In this document: positions 1 through 8,158 of the stretch, in pieces
Numbering within the stretch: the first letter of the stretch is position 1
Layout of the letters: every line of letters starts with the position of its first letter
Assembly (NCBI RefSeq): GCF_031979925.1
Contig: NZ_DALZFB010000003.1
Span: 310,001-374,000, forward strand
Direction: 5' to 3'
DNA length: 64,000 nt
Source: Pseudescherichia sp031979925
GTDB lineage: Bacteria > Pseudomonadota > Gammaproteobacteria > Enterobacterales > Enterobacteriaceae
Translations under genes and position numbers: made by a program
Notes under the pieces: generated by a model
Told to the model about the DNA's origin: nothing
Seen by the model: only the letters and a program-made list of their open reading frames with translations
Database searches by the model: none

Positions 1-963
1 GCCTGCATTATCGATCCGGGCGTCTACTTTGCGATGAACAGCCCGATGGCGGTGCTGGCCCCTGCCGGTACGGCGGACGTGGTCGCTTCGGCGGCGCAGG
101 TGGTGAGCGGCTGGGGCTTTAGCATCACCCCGGACACCCTCAACCAGATCGCTAACGAGGTGGGCGAGCAGTCCATTATCTCCCGTGCGGGCGGCGCACC
201 GACCCTGGCGGTAGGGATGGCCTATATCCTGCACGGCGCGCTGGGTGGCCTGATGGATGTCTCGTTCTGGTACCACTTCGCCATTCTGTTTGAGGCGCTG
301 TTTATCCTGACGGCGGTGGATGCGGGCACCCGTGCGGCGCGCTTTATGCTACAGGATCTGCTGGGGGTGGTAAGCCCTGGGCTGAAGCGTACCGACTCGC
401 TGCCCGCTAACCTGCTGGCGACCGCGCTCTGTGTGCTGGCGTGGGGCTACTTCCTTCATCAGGGGGTGGTGGATCCGCTTGGCGGGATCAACACCCTCTG
501 GCCGCTGTTTGGTATCGCCAACCAGATGCTGGCAGGGATGGCGCTGATGCTCTGCGCGGTGGTACTGTTCAAGATGAAACGCCAGCGCTTCGCATGGGTA
601 GCTCTCGTGCCGACCGCCTGGCTGCTGGTCTGTACCCTGACCGCAGGCTGGCAGAAAGCCTTTAGCCCGGACGTAAAAGTCGGCTTCCTGGCGATCGCTA
701 ACCGCTTCCAGGGGATGATCGACAGCGGCAGCATTCCGGCGCAGTACACCGAGTCGCAGCTGCGCCAGCTGGTGTTAAACAACCGTCTGGACGCCGGGCT
801 GACCATCTTCTTTATGGTGGTCGTGGTAGTGCTGGCGGTCTACTCGCTGAAAACCGCGCTGGCGGCGCTGAAAGAGCGCCAGCCGACGGCGAAAGAGACC
901 CCGTACGAGCCGATGCCCGCCGACGCTGAGCAGGTAGTGGCCCAGGCGAAACGGGCGCACTGA
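1..963 (+). CDS. cstA: Pyruvate/peptide transporter CstA, C-terminal part (5' end outside window)
   Basis: The frame is open from base 1, so this is the last 320 residues of a protein that is about 700 residues long in E. coli. CstA is an inner-membrane carbon-starvation transporter for pyruvate and peptides. What is visible is a run of hydrophobic helices (for example around codons 75-115, 135-190 and 268-292) and a charged cytoplasmic tail ending KRAH. The residues match the CstA family closely. It is followed 48 nt later by ybdD, the usual small partner gene. The promoter, which carries CRP control in E. coli, lies outside the window. Confidence 0.95.
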   Translation, partial: ACIIDPGVYFAMNSPMAVLAPAGTADVVASAAQVVSGWGFSITPDTLNQIANEVGEQSIISRAGGAPTLAVGMAYILHGALGGLMDVSFWYHFAILFEALFILTAVDAGTRAARFMLQDLLGVVSPGLKRTDSLPANLLATALCVLAWGYFLHQGVVDPLGGINTLWPLFGIANQMLAGMALMLCAVVLFKMKRQRFAWVALVPTAWLLVCTLTAGWQKAFSPDVKVGFLAIANRFQGMIDSGSIPAQYTESQLRQLVLNNRLDAGLTIFFMVVVVVLAVYSLKTALAALKERQPTAKETPYEPMPADAEQVVAQAKRAH

Positions 964-974
964 GTTTGATAACG

Positions 975-998
975 CCCCTCTCCCGGCAGGGGGAGGGG
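975..998 (+). repeat. Hairpin between cstA and ybdD
   Basis: A 10-bp stem (CCCCTCTCCC / GGGGGAGGGG, one G-T pair) closes on a GGCA loop. It has no T tract, so it is not an intrinsic terminator. It may protect the cstA mRNA 3' end or lower ybdD expression. It resembles the C/G-rich intergenic palindromes common in enterobacteria. Confidence 0.6.
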
Positions 999-1011
999 CA
1001 GGGAGCATACG

Positions 1012-1209
1012 ATGTTTGATACCCTTGCAAAAGCCGGAAAGTATTTAGGCCAGGCCGCTAAAATGATGGTCGGCGTCCCGGATTACGACAACTACGTTGC
1101 CCATATGCAGCTTAACCATCCGGACCAGACCCCGATGAGCTACGAAGACTTCTTCCGCGATCGCCAGGATGCGCGCTACGGCGGTAAAGGCGGAGCGCGC
1201 TGCTGCTGA
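1012..1209 (+). CDS. ybdD: YbdD/YjiX family small protein
   Basis: A 65-residue protein of the YbdD/YjiX family (DUF466), the usual length. A family-typical stretch with DYDNYVAHM and a C-terminal RYGGKGGARCC are visible. It sits just after cstA, as the paralogue yjiX sits next to its own pyruvate transporter gene, so it is presumed to work with CstA; the molecular role is not settled. A GGGAG ribosome site lies 7 nt before the ATG. Its stop codon abuts the stop codon of the convergent SDR gene with no base between them. Confidence 0.9.
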   Translation: MFDTLAKAGKYLGQAAKMMVGVPDYDNYVAHMQLNHPDQTPMSYEDFFRDRQDARYGGKGGARCC

Positions 1210-1953
1210 TCAGGCGTTCAGCCCGCCATCAACGTCAATACCCGTGCCGGTAATGTGCTTTCCGGCCGGGCCAGCGAGAAACGTTACCGCGTCGGCAATA
1301 TCTTCCGCCTTACCGTAATGCCCCAGCGCAATGCCCTGGCGCTGCACATCAGCCCCTTCTCCGTCCGCCGGATTCATATCGCTGTCGGTCGGCCCAGGGT
1401 GCACCAGATTCACCGTGATGCCACGCGGGCCCAGATCGCGGGCCAGCCCGCGCGTCAGCGAGTTAAGCGCCGATTTGGTCATCGAATAGACGGCAATCCC
1501 CGGCAGCGCCACGCGGTTAGCCAGACAGCTGCCGATGTTAATAATCCGTCCGCCTTCGCCGAGATGGGGGATCGCCGCCTGGGTGGCAATCACTACGCCG
1601 CGAATATTGACGTTTATCAGAGCGTCAATATCCTCGATCGACATCTCCTCCAGCGGACCGCCGCGCGCTATTCCGGCGTTATTGACCAGAATATCCAGCC
1701 CGCCCAGCTGCGCGACGGTTTGCGCCACCGCCTCGCGCACCGCCTGTGGGCTGGCACTATCCGCCTGAATGGCAACGCCTGTGCGCCCAAGCGCGCGGAT
1801 CTCGTCTGCTACCGCCTGGGCCTTATCGGCAGATTTTTCCCAGGTGATGGCGACATCCGCGCCCGCCCGCGCCAGCGACAGCGCAATAGCTCTACCCAAA
1901 CCGCGGCTTGCACCGGTAACCAGTGCACGTTTACCGTTAAGATCGTATTGCAT
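1210..1953 (-). CDS. SDR-family NAD(P)-dependent oxidoreductase
   Basis: A 247-residue classical short-chain dehydrogenase/reductase. Visible motifs are the Rossmann glycine motif TGASRGLG (13-20), NNAG (91-94), catalytic Ser142, and the YxxxK pair Tyr156/Lys160. The PGPTDSDMNP segment near 186-195 resembles BdcA/YjgI-type and 3-oxoacyl-ACP-reductase-like members. The substrate cannot be told from sequence. An AGGAG site lies 5 nt before the ATG. E. coli K-12 has no such gene between ybdD and ybdH, so this is an accessory gene. It reads toward and touches ybdD. Confidence 0.85.
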   Translation of the reverse strand: MQYDLNGKRALVTGASRGLGRAIALSLARAGADVAITWEKSADKAQAVADEIRALGRTGVAIQADSASPQAVREAVAQTVAQLGGLDILVNNAGIARGGPLEEMSIEDIDALINVNIRGVVIATQAAIPHLGEGGRIINIGSCLANRVALPGIAVYSMTKSALNSLTRGLARDLGPRGITVNLVHPGPTDSDMNPADGEGADVQRQGIALGHYGKAEDIADAVTFLAGPAGKHITGTGIDVDGGLNA

Positions 1954-2028
1954 GGTGACTCCTGATATGTGGAGGGTACACCATCACGTTATACGCTCTT
2001 ATTAGCGCCTGCCAATAAGGCCAAACGC

Positions 2029-3117
2029 TTACGGATTAAACGTCTCCACCTTCTCAAACGCCGCGCGAAGCGTCTCTGGCGTTAAGGTCACCGGCAGGTA
2101 GTGAATCGACTCCACCGGGCGCAGGGTATGGGCGATAACCCGATCCAGTTCATCACGGTTGTGAATATCCACCTCCAGCGCCGCCAGGGTCGTCGGCAGG
2201 TTGAAGCGCTGGAAAGCGGCGATCAGCTGGGCCAGCACGGCGTCCTGGCCGAGCAGGGCGCTCTGCACCAGAATGCCGTAGGCCACCTTCGTGCCGTGCA
2301 GGAACTTATCGGTCTGCGGCAGCACCGTCAGGCCGTTATGCACCGCATGGGCTGCGGCAACGCGGGTGTAGCGCTCGCCGAGGCCGCCCACCATCCCGCC
2401 ACCGGCAATAATCGCATCCACCACGTCACGGAACGCCTGGGTCAGCTCTCCACGCTGCTGGTCCGCCAGCGCGGTTTCACTGCTCTCCAGCAGTACGTCG
2501 CGGATCGCCAACGCGCCGTTGATCCCTAGCCGCACGGTTAGCGGCAGGCTGACCGGATCCGGGGCCAGCACCACTGCCTCATACCACTTCGCCAGCGTAT
2601 CGCCGATGCCCGCCAGCAGGTACTCCACCGGGGCGTCGAGAATAATCTGCGGCTCCACCAGCACCAAAAAGTTAGCGTCATCGAAAATTTCAAAGTGCAG
2701 CGCCTGACCCGCGTCGTTATACCACACCGAGAGCGGCGTCCAGGCCGCACAGGTGGCGGCAATAGTTGGGATCGCCACCACCGGCAACCCTAAGCGGCGT
2801 GCCACGGCCTTCGCGGTATCCAGCAGCGCGCCGCCGCCGATGCCGATCACCACGCTGCGGTCGCTACCGGCGTCGTTCACCAGCGCGGTAACGTCGTGCT
2901 CGCTGCAGTGGCCCTTAAACAGCAGGTGCTTCACCCCAGGCGCGTTGACGCTCTCCGGCAGATAGGGACGGGCGGCAGCGATGGCGCGCTCGCCATAGAT
3001 CAGAACCGCACGAGAGAGCTGCTCAGGCGTATAAAAATCGTTCAGGCGCGCCAGGCTGCCGCTGTGGGAGTAGTAGTTGGCCGGGCCGGGTACAACGCGG
3101 ATATCGGTGTTGCTCAT
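2029..3117 (-). CDS. hcxA: Hydroxycarboxylate dehydrogenase HcxA (YbdH), GldA-like iron-dependent dehydrogenase family
   Basis: 362 residues, the same length as E. coli YbdH/HcxA and very similar to it. I chose the ATG at 3117 over an upstream in-frame ATG at 3165 because it gives the E. coli N-terminus and has AAGGA at good spacing. The GGGALLDTAK cofactor motif and the metal-site region HAVHNGLT / FLHGTKVAYG of the glycerol-dehydrogenase-like family are visible. Known activity of the E. coli protein is NADPH-dependent reduction of 2-oxo acids. Here it is divergent from the ABC operon and close to the methionine-salvage genes, so 4-methylthio-2-oxobutyrate is a reasonable candidate substrate (inference). 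Confidence 0.88.
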   Translation of the reverse strand: MSNTDIRVVPGPANYYSHSGSLARLNDFYTPEQLSRAVLIYGERAIAAARPYLPESVNAPGVKHLLFKGHCSEHDVTALVNDAGSDRSVVIGIGGGALLDTAKAVARRLGLPVVAIPTIAATCAAWTPLSVWYNDAGQALHFEIFDDANFLVLVEPQIILDAPVEYLLAGIGDTLAKWYEAVVLAPDPVSLPLTVRLGINGALAIRDVLLESSETALADQQRGELTQAFRDVVDAIIAGGGMVGGLGERYTRVAAAHAVHNGLTVLPQTDKFLHGTKVAYGILVQSALLGQDAVLAQLIAAFQRFNLPTTLAALEVDIHNRDELDRVIAHTLRPVESIHYLPVTLTPETLRAAFEKVETFNP

Positions 3118-3151
3118 GTCTGTGTCCTTATGCGGAATCGCTAACCCGATG

Positions 3152-3175
3152 TTATGTCTGGACATCCGGATGGCT
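3152..3175. promoter_or_regulatory. Candidate MetJ operator between hcxA and the ABC operon
   Basis: Three adjacent 8-mers, TTATGTCT, GGACATCC and GGATGGCT, each match the MetJ box AGACGTCT at 5 of 8 positions. The first junction forms the palindrome ATGTCTGGACAT, which matches 9 of 12 positions of the ideal box-box junction. Just downstream on the plus strand is an AATAAT -10-like hexamer (3176-3181), so binding would block the ABC promoter. The site is weaker than the other two MetJ sites in this window. Confidence 0.45.
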
Positions 3176-3277
3176 AATAATATTTCGCTTTATCTTATGC
3201 CTTTTCTGCTGTTGCCAGTCAAGGCTGGCTATGAAAAATTCGTTAAATCAATCTATTAATACCAGGAAACCGCTTCA

Positions 3278-4780
3278 ATGAGCGTTAACCATCTTGAGAT
3301 GCGCGCGATTAGCCTCGCCTTTACCGGCGTTAATGCCCTGACGCAGGTGAACTTCAGCCTGCGCGGCGGATCGGTGCATGCGCTGACCGGAGCCAACGGT
3401 GCGGGGAAGTCAACGCTGATGGCGGTGCTGTGCGGCACCTGGGCAGGCTATGAGGGTGAGATCGCCATTGATAACCAGCCGGTATCTATCCGCTCTCCGC
3501 TGGATGCCAAACGTCTCGGCATTCACCTGGTGCAGCAGGAGGTTGACGTGGCGCTGGTCCCCGGCCTCAGCATTGCGGAAAACATTATGCTCGATAAGCT
3601 GGCCGAGCCGGGCTACGCCTGGCGCTGGTCAACCGTTCGCCAGCATGCGCGGGATGCGCTGGCCCAGCTCGACGTCACCCTCGACGTCAGACGCGCTATC
3701 GACACCTGCACCCTCGCCGAGAAGCAGCAGATCCTGCTGGCCCGCGCGCTCTCTCATCGCTGCCGCTTTTTGATCCTGGACGAACCGACCGCGCCGCTGG
3801 ATCAGCACGAGAGCGAGCGTCTGTTTACCGTGGTAAGGCGCCTGCAACAGCAGGGGATCGGCATCGTCTTTATCTCCCATCGTATTCACGAGCTGAAGGC
3901 CATCTGCGACACCCTGACGGTGCTGCGCGACGGCAGGCTGGTAGAGTCCGGCCCGATGGCCGCCCTGAGCGGGGAGGAGATTGTGGAGAAGATGCTCGGT
4001 CACCAGCTAAACGACATCTATCCGCCGCGCCGTCCGCCCCATGGGGAGGAGACCCTGCTGCGCGTAGAGGGGCTGCATGATGAGAAGTTGCTGAACGATA
4101 TCTCCCTGCACCTGCGCAGGGGCGAAATCCTCGGCATTGCCGGACTGGCGGGGGCGGGGAAAACCGAGCTTTGCAAGGCGCTGTTTGGTGCGGAAAAGAG
4201 CCGCATCGCCCGTGGGGAGCTGAACGGCCAGCCGTGGCGACCCCGGGATCCGGCGGATTCGGTTATTCGCGGCATGGCGCTGATCCCCGAGGAGCGGCGC
4301 AAAGAGGGCATCTTTATTGACGAGCCGATTGCCATGAATCTGGCGGTTAGCGCGGACAACAGCTTCTCCCGCTGGAGCCTGTTCGGCCATCGCAAAGCCT
4401 GGCGCTGGGCGCAGACGGTAATTGAGCGCGTTGGCGTGCGCACCACTGGTCCGGGGCAGATCCTGCGCCGCCTCTCCGGCGGCAACCAGCAGAAGGTGGC
4501 GATAGGCAAATGGCTGCGTGGCAACGCCAGCGTGGTGATTTTCGACGAGCCAACCAAGGGCGTCGATGTGAAAGCCAAAACCGATCTCTTCCGCCTGATT
4601 GACGGCCTCGCCCGGGAGGGCAAGGGGATCGTCTACGCCTCCGGCGAGTTTGCCGAGCTGGTGGGCCTCTGCGATCGCATCTGCGTTCTGTGGGATGGCC
4701 GCATCGTGGCGGAGATTGCCGGAGCAGAGGCCCGGGAAGAGACACTACTTTACTATTCGACCGGAGGAGCGGCGGCGTGA
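3278..4780 (+). CDS. Sugar ABC transporter, tandem ATP-binding protein (RbsA/MglA type)
   Basis: 500 residues with two fused nucleotide-binding domains, the layout of ribose/galactose-type importers. Domain 1 has Walker A GANGAGKS (38-45), a degenerate signature (LAEKQQ) and Walker B ILDEPTAPLD. Domain 2 has Walker A GLAGAGKT, a full LSGGNQQKV signature and Walker B VVIFDEPTKGVD. This asymmetry is usual for RbsA relatives. It is the first gene of a four-gene operon; an AGGAAA site precedes the ATG, and the stop overlaps the permease GTG start. The likely cargo is a pentose-like sugar, and the neighbouring methionine-salvage genes suggest methylthioribose (inference). Confidence 0.88.
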   Translation: MSVNHLEMRAISLAFTGVNALTQVNFSLRGGSVHALTGANGAGKSTLMAVLCGTWAGYEGEIAIDNQPVSIRSPLDAKRLGIHLVQQEVDVALVPGLSIAENIMLDKLAEPGYAWRWSTVRQHARDALAQLDVTLDVRRAIDTCTLAEKQQILLARALSHRCRFLILDEPTAPLDQHESERLFTVVRRLQQQGIGIVFISHRIHELKAICDTLTVLRDGRLVESGPMAALSGEEIVEKMLGHQLNDIYPPRRPPHGEETLLRVEGLHDEKLLNDISLHLRRGEILGIAGLAGAGKTELCKALFGAEKSRIARGELNGQPWRPRDPADSVIRGMALIPEERRKEGIFIDEPIAMNLAVSADNSFSRWSLFGHRKAWRWAQTVIERVGVRTTGPGQILRRLSGGNQQKVAIGKWLRGNASVVIFDEPTKGVDVKAKTDLFRLIDGLAREGKGIVYASGEFAELVGLCDRICVLWDGRIVAEIAGAEAREETLLYYSTGGAAA

Positions 4781-5772
4781 GCAAAGCCCTGTCAGTAAAA
4801 GCGGCGGCGTCGGGCCGTCAGCAGTTTTTCGATTTTCTCTATAAGTGGGGCATGCTGCTGACCGTGGTGCTGCTGGTGGCTATCTTTGGCATCGCCTCGG
4901 ATAACTTCCTCGACCCCTTTAACATCATCAATATCCTGCGGTCGATCGCCATCGTCACGGTGATTGCCGTCGGCGTCTCGATTTCGCTGACCATCGGCGG
5001 GTTCGATCTCTCCGTGGGGTCAACGGCGTCGCTGGCAAATGCGCTGGTGATCTCGCTCTTCGTCTGGCACGGCTTCGGCACCACCGAAGCGATCCTCGTG
5101 ACCCTGGCGCTCTGTACCCTGGTCGGCCTGTTTAACGCCTTCCTGATCGTCGTTCTGCGTATTCCCGACATGCTCGCTACCCTCGGCAGTCTGTTTGTCA
5201 TTCAGGGCGTAGCGATGACCTACAGCTACGGCGGGTCAATCACCGAAAACATGCTGCTGCCGAGCGGCGAGATGGCGGAGGGGCTGATCCCGGCGGGCTT
5301 TAGCCTGCTCGGCCAGGTGCCGATCATTGTGATTGTGATGCTGGTGGTCACGGTGGTGGCCCAGCTTGGGCTGTCGCTGACTACCCACGGGCGGCGGATG
5401 TACGCCATCGGCGGCAACCCGGAGGCGGCGCGCCTCTCTGGTATTCGCACTACGCGCTACAAGGTGGCGGCTTACGTTATCGCCTCCCTGCTGGCGGGAC
5501 TCGGCGGCATTCTGCTGGCCTCACGCATCGGCTCCTCCCAGGTGAACGCCGGGGGCGGCTACCTGATGGACGCGGTGGCGGCGGCATGGATTGGCTTCTC
5601 GCTGGCCGGCTCCGGCAAGCCCAACGCGCTCGGCACGCTGGTGGGGGCGGTGATCCTCGGGGTGCTGTCAAACGGGCTGGTGATGCTCTCCGTACCCTAC
5701 TACGCAATGGATATTATTAAGGGCCTGGTGCTGGCCGGTGCTCTGGCGTTGACCTATTTCCAGCGTCGCTAA
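4777..5772 (+). CDS. Sugar ABC transporter permease (RbsC/AraH type)
   Basis: 331 residues, all-helical inner-membrane permease of the BPD_transp_2 class. The start is taken as GTG at 4777, which overlaps the ATPase stop (GTGA) and has a strong GGAGGAG 7 nt upstream. An in-frame ATG 87 nt earlier lies inside the ATPase gene and adds a non-family N-terminus. The family signature GFDLSVGSTASLANA is visible after the second helix, and the SRIGSSQVNAGGGYLMDAVAAA stretch is typical of ribose/galactose permeases. It forms the membrane channel with the upstream ATPase and downstream binding protein. Confidence 0.88.
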   Translation: MSKALSVKAAASGRQQFFDFLYKWGMLLTVVLLVAIFGIASDNFLDPFNIINILRSIAIVTVIAVGVSISLTIGGFDLSVGSTASLANALVISLFVWHGFGTTEAILVTLALCTLVGLFNAFLIVVLRIPDMLATLGSLFVIQGVAMTYSYGGSITENMLLPSGEMAEGLIPAGFSLLGQVPIIVIVMLVVTVVAQLGLSLTTHGRRMYAIGGNPEAARLSGIRTTRYKVAAYVIASLLAGLGGILLASRIGSSQVNAGGGYLMDAVAAAWIGFSLAGSGKPNALGTLVGAVILGVLSNGLVMLSVPYYAMDIIKGLVLAGALALTYFQRR

Positions 5773-5797
5773 TTTACTTTTATCAGGGGAAACAAAA

Positions 5798-6862
5798 ATG
5801 AAAAAATTTGCACTCTCACTGCTGGCGCTGGGCCTGCTGAGTTCTGTTCCAGGCTACGCGGCAACGCCTGCTCCGGTTCCAACGGCGCTGGCTAACCACA
5901 GCGGACCGGTACGCATTGCGCTGATCCGTAACCTGGGTTCGGACGATAACACTACCCAGTTCGTCTCCGGTGCGTTGACGGAGGGCAAAAAGCTCGGCTT
6001 TAAAGTCAGCACCTTCCTCAGCAACGGCGACGACGCCAAATTCCAGGACTTTGTTAACCAGGCTATCAGCCAGAAGTATGACGGCATCATTCTCTCCCAG
6101 GGCCGCGATCCTTACTCAACCGAGCTGGTGAAAAAAGCGGTAGACGCAGGCATTGCCGTATCGGTATTTGATACCGCTATCAATGGCGAGATCCCCGGCG
6201 TGACTGTCACCCAGCAGGATGACGCCTCGCTGACCAATCTCTCCTTTAGCGAGCTGGTAAAAGACTTTAACGGCAAGGCCAATATCATCAAGCTGTGGGT
6301 GGCCGGTTTCCCGCCGATGGAGCGCCGCCAGGCGGCCTACCAGACGCTGCTGAAGCAGAACCCAGGAATTAAAGAGCTGGAGTCCATCGGGGCGGTCTCT
6401 TCCGACGTGCAGGGTGATACGGCGAATAAGGTCGGCGCAGTGCTGGCGAAGTACCCAAAAGGGCAGATCGATGCGATCTGGGGCACCTGGGATGCCTTTA
6501 GCCAGGGCGCTTACAAGGCGCTGAAAGAGAACGGCCGCACCGAGATCAAACTCTACAGCATCGATGTCTCCAACCAGGATCTGCAGCTGATGCGCGAGTC
6601 CAACAGCCCGTGGAAGGTGAGCGTGGCGGTGGATCCAAAGCTGATTGGCGCGACCAACGTGCGTCTCATCGCCAACAAGCTCGCCGGGGAGCAGACGCCA
6701 GCTACCTATGACTTCAAAGCCGCTGCGATCCCGCAGGCGCTGCTGGCTGCCCAGCCGGGCGCGGTGAACGTCGCCACCCTGGGTAAAATCATTCCAGGCT
6801 GGGGCCAGACCGAAGACTTTATCGCCCCGTGGTTCGCCACGCTGCAAGCGAAAAACAAATGA
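5798..6862 (+). CDS. Periplasmic sugar-binding protein of the ABC importer
   Basis: 354 residues. An N-terminal signal peptide (KK, hydrophobic core, cleavage probably after GYA at about residue 21) is followed by a Peripla_BP_4-type two-lobed binding protein. The first lobe starts VRIALIRNLGSDDNTTQF, and GIILSQGRDP and AIWGTWDAFSQGAYKAL mark the ligand-cleft strands. It has no lipobox, so it is soluble. AGGGGA lies before the ATG. The stop overlaps the ATG of the LVIVD gene (ATGA), so the two are translationally coupled. The ligand is unknown; similarity is to ribose/autoinducer-2-type receptors. Confidence 0.85.
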   Translation: MKKFALSLLALGLLSSVPGYAATPAPVPTALANHSGPVRIALIRNLGSDDNTTQFVSGALTEGKKLGFKVSTFLSNGDDAKFQDFVNQAISQKYDGIILSQGRDPYSTELVKKAVDAGIAVSVFDTAINGEIPGVTVTQQDDASLTNLSFSELVKDFNGKANIIKLWVAGFPPMERRQAAYQTLLKQNPGIKELESIGAVSSDVQGDTANKVGAVLAKYPKGQIDAIWGTWDAFSQGAYKALKENGRTEIKLYSIDVSNQDLQLMRESNSPWKVSVAVDPKLIGATNVRLIANKLAGEQTPATYDFKAAAIPQALLAAQPGAVNVATLGKIIPGWGQTEDFIAPWFATLQAKNK

Positions 6863-8100
6863 GTGCGCTGCCTACGCCTGACTACAGCCGCAATATGCGG
6901 CTGATTGGTCACTCGGATCAGGGCGGGCGGCCCGACGGCGTGCAGCTGATGGTGCACCGGGGCTTTGCCTATATTGGCCATATGGTCTCTCAGGGTTTCT
7001 CGATTGTTGACGTGCGCGATCCGAAAAATCCGCGTCACGCTGGCTATGTCCCCGCGCCGGCGGGAACCTGGAACGTCCACTTGCAGGCCTATGACGATCT
7101 GCTGCTGGTGATCAACGCCCGGGATCTCTTCGCTGACGCCCGTTTCGCCGACGAAAAGGTCTACTACACCCGCTCGGTAGGGGAGACGGTGAGCGACGTG
7201 CAGGACAAAGGCTGGAGCGCCGGACTGCGCGTGTTTGATATCTCCACGCCGGACCAGCCGAAAGAGATTGGCTTTCTGGGGCTGGACGGCATCGGTATTC
7301 ACCGCATCTGGTACGTGGGCGGCCGCTGGGCCTACGTCTCTGCTTTAATCGACGGCTTCAGCGACTACATCTTCCTCACCGTCGACCTTGCCGATCCGCG
7401 TAAGCCCGAGGTAGCGGGGCGCTGGTGGCTGCCGGGGATGAACCAGGCGGCGGGCGAAACCCCGACGTGGCCGGAGGGCAAGCGTTACGCTCTGCACCAC
7501 GCCATTATTGCCGGGGACACCGCCTACGGCAGCTGGCGCGACGGCGGGCTGACGCTGCTGGATGTGAAAGATCGCAGCGCGCCGAAGCTCATCAGCCACC
7601 GCAACTGGAGCCCGCCGTTTGGCGGTGGAACCCATACCGCGCTGCCGCTGCCGGACCGGGATCTGCTGGTAGTGCTGGACGAGGCGGTGCTGGATAATCA
7701 GGAGGACGGCGAGAAGCTGATCTGGCTGTTTGATATTCGCGACCCGGCTAATCCGGTCAGCATCTCTACCTTCCCGCAGCCGGATGAGATCGACTACGTT
7801 GCGAAAGGGGCGCACTTCGGGCCGCATAACCTGCATGAGAACCGGCCGGGGAGCTTTATCAGCTCGACGCTGATCTTTGCTACTTACCAGAATGCTGGCG
7901 TGCGGGCCTACGATATCTCTAACCCGTACCGCCCGGTGGAGACCGGCGCGCTGGTGCCTGCCGCGCCAGCGAAGATGATGGATACCCGTCCTGGCCGTCC
8001 GCAGGTGATCCAGTCCTGCGACGTATTTGTCGATGCGCAGGGAATTATCTACAGCACCGACTATAACGGCGGGCTGTCGGTGATTGAGTATTTGGGATGA
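6859..8100 (+). CDS. LVIVD-repeat beta-propeller protein, cytoplasmic, function unknown
   Basis: 413 residues from the ATG at 6859, which overlaps the preceding stop (ATGA); an earlier in-frame start inside the binding-protein gene is unlikely. Six full LVIVD-type repeats are visible, each with a (V/F/L)D(V/I/L)xDPxxP core, near 47-64, 122-140, 171-189, 230-248, 287-305 and 347-365, with a seventh half repeat GLSVIEYLG at the C-terminus. This implies a seven-bladed propeller. There is no signal peptide, unlike many LVIVD surface proteins. Histidines recur at blade starts (His74, His148, His213/214, His259, His323/326), which looks like a metal or catalytic centre. Its place at the end of a sugar-importer operon suggests it processes the imported compound. 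The function is not known to me. Confidence 0.75.
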   Translation: MSALPTPDYSRNMRLIGHSDQGGRPDGVQLMVHRGFAYIGHMVSQGFSIVDVRDPKNPRHAGYVPAPAGTWNVHLQAYDDLLLVINARDLFADARFADEKVYYTRSVGETVSDVQDKGWSAGLRVFDISTPDQPKEIGFLGLDGIGIHRIWYVGGRWAYVSALIDGFSDYIFLTVDLADPRKPEVAGRWWLPGMNQAAGETPTWPEGKRYALHHAIIAGDTAYGSWRDGGLTLLDVKDRSAPKLISHRNWSPPFGGGTHTALPLPDRDLLVVLDEAVLDNQEDGEKLIWLFDIRDPANPVSISTFPQPDEIDYVAKGAHFGPHNLHENRPGSFISSTLIFATYQNAGVRAYDISNPYRPVETGALVPAAPAKMMDTRPGRPQVIQSCDVFVDAQGIIYSTDYNGGLSVIEYLG

Positions 8101-8106
8101 TAAATC

Positions 8107-8138
8107 GCCGGGTGGCGGCTTCGCCTTACCCGGCCTAC
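8107..8138 (+). repeat. REP element
   Basis: An imperfect palindrome of the REP/PU type (GCCGGGTGGCGGC ... TTACCCGGCCTAC) lies between the convergent LVIVD gene and mtnK. Related copies occur at 10489, 15451, 27688, 45166, 48850 and 58739. Confidence 0.8.
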
Positions 8139-8158
8139 AAAACCCTTAACGTCAATCG

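Noticed and set aside
975..998. Hairpin after cstA as a terminator
   Set aside because: No T tract follows and ybdD starts 14 bp later with a good ribosome site, so the genes are likely co-transcribed.
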